Source: Babylonia areolata (taxonomy: Eukaryota > Mollusca > Gastropoda > Neogastropoda > Buccinidae). From it: a DNA stretch of 64,000 bases. Both the position numbers and the translations under genes were made by a program. The notes beneath the pieces are model-generated. The model made no database searches and was not told where the DNA came from. It saw only the letters and a list, made by a program, of their open reading frames with translations. Each line of letters opens with the position of its first letter. Position 1 is the stretch's first letter. The stretch is taken from NCBI RefSeq assembly GCF_041734735.1, contig NC_134900.1:30494870-30558869 (forward strand), read 5' to 3'. Shown in pieces: positions 56,481 through 64,000 of this stretch.

Positions 56481-59400
56481 TGGGGTTTGTGGATGGCGCA
56501 CAGCAAACTTATTCATTTCAGTGAACAGATTTCAATTTTGGGGAGTATTTTTCTGCAAGTCTGTTGATGTAGGAAAAGAATGTTTCTGAATGCAATAGAT
56601 ATTTCAATTTTTCCATGGATGTGGTAAAAGTCTTCCCATTTTCGACGTGTGCATTTCAGTTTCCGTGTGTGTGAGGCTTTATCAGCAGAATGAAACTTTC
56701 ATTCTTACAGACCAATTAAAGAGGGAAAAAAAAAAAACTTTCATGTTCATTGTTAGTCTCCAACTGGAGGGACCTTTTCACAAGGAAGAGGGTTAAACTT
56801 TAGTACATTGGGACTTGACTGAATTGGACCAAAATGTCAGGTTACTGGGGGTGGGGCATGTCTTTCACGGAAGCAAAGACCAGACTTGACCTGTCGCGGG
56901 GATTCATTATTTCATTTTACATCATTATTTAGTGCAGTGAGTGATCTTATATATATATTGTGTGCATCCTCTCTTGCAGATTGTACCTCAGGTTTCTAAG
57001 CCAAGAACATTAAAAAGATTTTGAAAGGAACTTGTGTTGGCTATGACTAAAAATGGTATGTGTGTCTGTTTACAACCACAATGAAAAAGCAAAGATGGGA
57101 TGAGGTATATCCAAACTATGCAAGACAACATATACATTACTCTCGACTGAAGCTGTGGCACAAAAATGACCATGACAGATTTAATGAATTCGACTACAGA
57201 GCAGAATACATCACTTTCAATATATGACGCTATGACACATGACAGAATGAGAACTTGCATGCACTCACTCACACTGCAACACTGTTTGGGGAAAAAAAGG
57301 AGAAAAATTCCAGTAAAAAGCCATAAAAATAATAACTAAGATAAACAAAGCAAATAACATCACATTAAATCAGACCGATGGTTTGACCTCTTGTCACTTT
57401 TTTGGTACATTATGACCTTACCGAACACATTCATGACTGTTGTTCCTGGGTAAATTTGAACAAACCTGTTGGACCATGTCCAAGACAAGATGCACAACTC
57501 ACAAGGTCGTAGGTTCACCACAAACTGGGGACAATTCCCACAAGAAATGCCAGAAGTGTCAGATTCAAATTATTTGGCAAACTTCTCTTTCTTTCCCTCA
57601 TCTATTCTAAGTATTAGCTCTTTTGTCAGTCAGGCTGTTAGTCTTGGCAGAAGTGATGAACCTGGGTCCTTTGCACAACTTGCACTTGCCATGTTATACC
57701 ACACACATGCCCATATTAATATATATATATATGTAAATGGCTGTCGCTGACAAAACTATGCAGCAAAATAAAATAAATACAGAAACAAAATGTAGAAGAG
57801 GGGTGGCAGTGCACCGATGTCAGTGTCAACATCCCAGCGTTCTACACTATTGAATCCCACTTCCTGCTGTATCATAAAGCGCTTTGCTATTCAATGTCAA
57901 AACAAGCTCTTGCAATTAGTAATATTACCCACTAATTTTCTCATGATTGCAAGAAGGATTTCACTTTTAAACAATACAACTGCTATAATATCAGCTGGGG
58001 GTAAAAAAAACCATGAGGATGATGTTAGTTGAGCATCGACAAACTAGCTGTGACCCTTACTTTGGGGTGTCAGGACACACAAAAGCTTGCTGGGTAGCAT
58101 GCAACATTTCCATCAACAATTTCACTGTATCCCTGTGGTCTTACACCACAATGCCCATAACCCCAACAAAGCTTCAACCTGTGTAATGGCCATAAACACA
58201 AGAATTCATAGCACTCTTTTTGGTGACTATTCACTTTTGGGACAAAAATCGGGTACACTTTTCTGCAACTGCACCAGCTATTGACCCTACATACAAGAAA
58301 TGCAACTGCTGCCAATTCTGGGTATGCATTGCTATACACGTTTCATATGCAAGAATTTATCTTAAAATGTCAAATGAATTATGGCTGGTTTTACTGAACG
58401 CTTGTTTTCTCTCATGTTTGAAATATATATATATATATATATGAAAAGGGATCAACTACACTAAGAGCAAGACTGTTCAGTTGATGTACGTCGTTACCTA
58501 CGCAGGGATAGGTGCATGAACAATGCAGATCTCCCTCAGACTCTCGACTCTCTCACAGAACAAAAACTGAATAGAAACTTCATCAGTAACATCAGCACCA
58601 ACCTCGACTTTGGATATTAACTATCCACAATAGTATCCAGCTCTACAAAATGTCCACATGTGCAGGCCACCTTAACCAATATAAAACAGATTGGATTGCT
58701 TTATTATCAGAAACTGAGACAAATTTGTACTTAAACTCTCGTCGTCATGGTTTTCCATGCAACTTCAGTCCGTTCATCTGACATTTATGCGCTCACAGTT
58801 GCAGCTTCAGCATTCTGGAGGATATATCAGTTGTATATGTGAACTCAGTCTGCCAATGTATGTTTTAAAAATAAAATGAAAACATTATTGTCAATAGCTC
58901 TTACATCAAGAGACTTAAAAAAAACACAAGCGCTCATGTGACCAAATTAATGTTTTGGCAAACAGTTTATACTGAAGTATATAAAAGAAGAAGAAAAAAC
59001 AAAACTTTTCTTCTCAATCATCCATTTCTTCTGGCGGGGATCAAATAACATTCATTTTGACCAAATTAAAATAAGGCTGAAACAAACAAACTGCAGTAGT
59101 AGTATTACTTTTCACACACACACAACAGTACTCTCCCTCTTCAAGTTTCTTCACAAGCATTGCTACATAAAACAACAGCTAAAAAAAAAAACAGGGAGGG
59201 ACGAGGGGGGTGGGAAGACAGGTCAAAGGTCACCTAACAGCCCCCAAAATTGTCTGGCGGTGGGCCAGTACACAACCCCTCATTATGCAGTTTCACATGT
59301 TTAAGCCATGCACATGATTGCCCCCCCCCCCCCCTTCCAGAAACCCACAAACCCTCTCGAGGCCCATTTCACACTCCCGGCACAGGCGCAATTGCTGGTC

Positions 59401-62400
59401 GATCCCAATGTCTGCACAACACGACATCCTGTCCCGGTCAACATGGGCCACCCCTCATTAGGCACACACACTGCGCCCCCCCCCCTGCCCCCAGCACCTT
59501 CTCCCACCTGTTACCCTCACCCTTCCTTCCCCACCCCTCCCCATCCACAAACTGAGTCAGGCAGGAGGGGAGACAAGCATGTACATCATTTTCAGGGGAG
59601 GACACCATGACATGACAAACGGGGACTATCATCATCTTCAAAGGACAAGGACACAACACATTATCTCTGCTGGCTCCCACGGCAGTGACTGTCGCTACCT
59701 TCTGGATGAATAATAACAGGCTGTTAGAGGAACAGCTGGTTGGATGTGGGTGTGTGTGAAGTTGGCATGAATGTATCTAGAGTGCGCCATGCATCAATTC
59801 TGTGTGCACACATTCACGAGTTCTGATAGTTTTGAGTTGATGTACTTTTTACATGGTTTCAATGGCATTTGGAAAGCGGAAACCACAAGCAGGGCATTTT
59901 GACAGCAAACTTTTTAAAAACAAACAAAACAAAAAAAAAAAAAACAAAGAAAAAAAAAACAAAAAAACAAACCCCACTTACCTACCAGTTTCAAACTTCC
60001 CCCCTCAGTCCTAGTGCACGTGCAAACACCCACCCACTCACTTTTCAGACGCTTCACCAACTGACAATAACTGCCCACACAGGGGTTGAGAAGAGTAAAT
60101 TGCTGCAATTCAATGCCCTGAACTCGGTTCTCAAGCAAACATGTGATAGGTCCCATATCACTGTTCCTGCAGCCTTGTAAATTGAACAGTTTACAGACAG
60201 ACCTGTACACTGCAATACTTGGTTCATTTGCACCCCAGACCCCTATGTTATGTTAGTTTCTCTTTGTGGCATGGGGTGAGTGTTCAAAACCTTACCAGAA
60301 AAAAAAAAAAAGCAGAGCAAGTTTCCGAGGTTCAGTGAAGAGTGTCAATGTGCTTTGTGACTGGGTTTATGTTTCCTCGCTTAGTCAAAACAATGTCACG
60401 CCCCCCCGAAACCCCCCTCCCAAAGGGATAAACACAATAAAAACATGGATAAGAAACCATTCATTCAAAAATAAATGGGCTAGCACCATATATGCCCAAG
60501 AAAATAACACCTATCCATCCATCCACACACACTCGCAGTCAAAAAACTTTTTTTTTTTATGAAGCATTTCAGACATATACACTCAGTCAAAAATTGTTTT
60601 TGTCAATCATTTCCAATACATCTATCATTCCTCAAAAGGAGAGTATGTCAAGCTGATAATGTGAACAGCTCAGACTTGAACTCAACACATCAACTATGCA
60701 GGTCTTAGAGAGTCCTCTTTTCAATGCTTAGTCCTGATTACACAAGGAATCATGCACCATGTATGATGCACACGCCTCAATCCTCTTGTTAATCCTCTTT
60801 GAATGTTAAATTTGTAGAAGGAAGAAAACTTTTCTTGTCTTGCTGTTCTCGGTAACACTCAGAAATAATCACACGAAGACAGCATTTCAACTGAATGTCA
60901 TGTAAACTAAACAAGAAGACCTTGAAAATGTAATGGAACTGTAAACTTCACAACCACAATAATTCTTATTCTTACAAAACACTGGAGACAAAGAGACAGA
61001 GAGAGATCCAAATTAGATGTCGGAAAAGTAATAGCAAAAACAGAAAAGAACATCAGTTGGAAGTCCAGAGGCTGTCTTTGCTAAGCAGAGGGAGTCCACA
61101 GCCACCTTCCGTTGTTCCCACCATTCTTCACCATTTCCCACTGCTCCCTTTCTCTGGAAACTCTCAACCAAAATGTCGGAGAAGGTTTAACCGCAAACAC
61201 CAACCAAGATGGAAGTCTGGGGGATCAGGGGGAACAGAAAAGGGTTCAACAATTTGAAGTTGTAAAAAGCGATTCAGACTTAAACTGTGCAATATCAGAC
61301 TTCTCTGTGCAATATCGGACTTGACTGTGCAATATCGGACTTACTTCACTGTGCAATATCGGACTTGACTGCGGTATGCAGTACATTCTTTAGGATAGTA
61401 TTTCCATTCATACCCCTCCCCACCCCATCAAGCCTCTTAGCCATGACGAACAATGACACAGGCAGCATTCAAATCAGGCAGGCATGAATAATTATGGTGG
61501 CAATGTGTACATCAATAATCATAAATAGATCCACTGGACTATTGGCTGGGGATGAAGTATGAAGCAACATTATACACATGATGATCATTTTGACCGTTCC
61601 GGACAGTTCACATAATACACGACTTATTGTTGGTACACAATATCAAAAAGCTAGGCGATAACATGGAACAAACTGTACAGCCTGTCACAGTCGATTCCAT
61701 ACATCGGGTGAAGGTCAACAGGCACTCGGCAGTCAAAACGTAAATGACATTTGAATATTGCGAATAATCTTCTAGCTAAAATGCCATACATTATACAAGC
61801 TGTACGAACGTTATGAAGTGAAATGCTGAGAGCGTATGCACTCTCTCAACAGAAGGAATGGAAAACTCTCAGATGGACAGGAACGTGACATTTGACATTG
61901 TTGCTGACAACACAGGGCCATACCTTCTTCTCCCTCAACTCTGTGCAGAGTCACTGGGGTGCCACACAAATGAACACTTCATCAGAATCCTCCACGTCTG
62001 TTGGTTGTGTTTTACATCAGATGGACAGAATGAACCAATGCTTTATAGGACAGAGACACACACACACACACACACACGGAGGAGAAGTTACGTGAATCAA
62101 TGTGTGGGAAAAGGATGTCCAAGCAATGATGAAACACCCATCTATAGATACACTAGCTGACCACGGGAACATAAATCAGAATCATCGCAATTTAAGCACA
62201 CTGTCTTCAAGAGTCCAGACACCCCGGAGTTGCATTGACTGATCAGTGAGCGACACCTGGCTGATGGTCACTAGCCCCCCCCAACACCCAATCCCCTCCC
62301 CTCCCCGGACCCAGTGATCGTCAATATCCTATGGCAATAATCCACACACAGCCCCCCACCCCTATGCTTACCAACCCAGGCCTACATTATCAACAACAGG

Positions 62401-64000
62401 AAATTTGCACCAAACATAATGCAGATGAGCATCAATAGTAACATTAAAAATGACAGTAGATATATACATGCTCAATTTTTTAAATTCTCCATTCAATTCT
62501 AACCGCTGGTAAGTCACACACTTGGTGCACCACACACAAAAAAGCTGAAGCAAGCATGTGCATGTGTGTGCATGTGTGTGTGTGTGTGTGTGTTGGAGGG
62601 GAGGGGGGTCACAAATTCAATCATTTCCATGTGTACCTCTGTCCTGTGGAAAGCTGTCCGACTCTACAAGTACAACAGCCACTTCATGAGTTCATCCCAA
62701 CAAAAATCAAGCCATCAACTCTTCTCCCAGTAGACATAACCCATCAAATGTTTCGCATCTCCAAACCACACTACTAATGCACACACATGCCCATGCCTGC
62801 TTCTGACTTCTACAATAAACAGTATTCTCCACACTTTAATTAACAATAAACACATAAATAAAACTTCAGAGCGAATATAGCATTTACAGGCATAAACTTA
62901 AGTTTCACATTCAAGCCACACATTGCTTCAAAACTTGCATTAAAAAAAAATGTAAGCAGTGTTGTTGTTTTTGTTTCATGAACATCTCGTTAATCTAAAG
63001 CATGGTAGTGCGGTCTTTTTGCTGTGATCTCCATCAACCCTATAGAAAAAAATGACTGCATTCATACATTATGCTCAACTAACATGGGCACACACATCGA
63101 GTATTATGACATGCTGCTTTCCGAGCGCAAGATAAAAACATCAAATTACTGACCATGATCTTATTTCTTTCTGCTTCGGGGTTATCAGTAAGATCCAAAA
63201 TGTCCCAGCTCTTTCAACTTGTAATTTGAACAATCCTTCTCCCTTTCCATATTTCTGTTCCAATGTTTTGTACCAGTCAGTGTGAGCTTAAGAAAAATGA
63301 CGGTGTAATGTATTACTGGTCCCAGTTACCTTCTCCTCTAACAAAGGTTCTATATTAGACATGCTAAAGAGGGGCCTCTCCTTTCTTGCACAAGGTGTTA
63401 CTTTTGACTCTGGTTGGTACAGTATCATCATTCCAGCTACGTACGAAAATTGTCTTCCTTTGTCAACAGCCAACACCTGTCCCCACATTTGGAATCAGTT
63501 GCCAACACCTGTCCCCATATTTGGAATCAGTTGCCTGTATCCACATTTTTTTTTCTCTCTGTCAAAGCGCTCTCTCAGACACAGTTCAGTAAACACGTGA
63601 TCACAACTACAGCATGAGACCAATGACCTCAGCAGTCCTCTCAGACTCTGACCCTGATTCAACAGTTTGATTTCGACGGCCACTGAGAACTTGGGGCCAT
63701 TTGCAAAATGTCCTGAGTGTCAAGGACATGACCCACCTGTAACACCACCAGGGATCACCATGGAAACAACACTCAGGTTATTAATATACAACCCCTGATT
63801 GCTACGGAATTGAACTTCTGGTAGTATCACCCCTGATCACTGCAGAAACACTTACCACCTGTAATATAATCCCTGATTGCCACGGAAACAACCCAGGAAT
63901 CACATACAAAAATCCCATATATATATATATATATGTAAATATAAAACAAACCCACCTTCACCTGAAGTCTGTGCCACCTTTTGAAAGGCAACCCATGAAT
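56481..64000. other. Non-coding-looking stretch with A/C-rich + strand; possible minus-strand 3' UTR or intron
   Basis: From roughly 56.8 kb the + strand carries poly-A, CA and C runs (e.g. 59320-59335, 59935-59970, 62065-62078), the opposite of the T/G bias to the left. I see short tandem repeats (61284-61368, 63478-63535, 63735-63900) and (TA)n tracts (58422-58441, 63916-63937), but no conserved exon on either strand. Confidence 0.5.
61284..61368 (+). repeat. ~20-bp tandem repeat, four copies
   Basis: Copies of CTGTGCAATATC(A/G)GACTT with short variable joints (CTCTGTGC, GACTGTGC, ACTTCACTGTGC). Confidence 0.8.

Noticed and set aside
59250-59680. Overlapping Pro/His-rich open frames near 59.3-59.6 kb
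   Set aside because: C-rich low-complexity DNA, open on both strands, with no conserved motif or splice support.

Overview
This window looks like nuclear DNA of a lophotrochozoan invertebrate, most likely a gastropod mollusc. The reasons are a FoxP gene with large introns, dense (GT)n and poly-T tracts, long tRNA-derived SINEs, a mariner relic and TTAA-flanked MITEs. The species call is inference from repeat style; the gene call rests on direct reading of the exons.

The one protein-coding host gene I can assemble is FoxP (FOXP1/2/4 family) on the + strand. Its last eleven coding exons lie between 7654 and 37731. All ten junctions have GT-AG borders and compatible phases, and together they give about 980 codons running to a stop at 37729-37731. 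In order they encode the SAAEMQQLWKEV block, a Ser-rich stretch, the C2H2 zinc finger (split over two exons), the leucine-zipper helix, a Pro/Ser linker, the FoxP forkhead domain, and a long acidic tail with repeated REL(G/E)D-like motifs. The 5' exons (the glutamine-rich part in other FoxP proteins) must lie before this window.

The most unusual feature is how tandem repeats sit on this gene's splice sites. A ~45-bp minisatellite before the zinc-finger exon (21911-22741) is a string of copies of that exon's own 3' splice site plus its first ~25 bases. A second, unrelated ~44-bp array (33848-34245) does the same for the exon just after the forkhead. A third, weaker ~59-bp array appears to copy the donor of the penultimate exon. 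Reading the frame shows that use of the decoy acceptors leads to a stop codon within or just after the array.

The introns and flanks are full of mobile elements. They include three copies of an exactly 224-bp TTAA-flanked MITE, a 701-bp TTAA-flanked element that shares a TTAA with one of them, two or more SINE families with readable target-site duplications, a LINE 3' fragment inserted in a SINE, and a nested cluster at 16957-18376.

Downstream of FoxP, 41905-46190 is a large minisatellite domain (48-bp and 67-bp units) interrupted by a 5'-truncated mariner. From about 46.2 to 56.2 kb I see no gene. At 56230-56455 eight CCAAT/ATTGG boxes precede a TATA box. Beyond about 56.8 kb the composition flips from T/G-rich to A/C-rich on the + strand, which would fit the 3' end of a convergent minus-strand gene, but I could not identify exons there.
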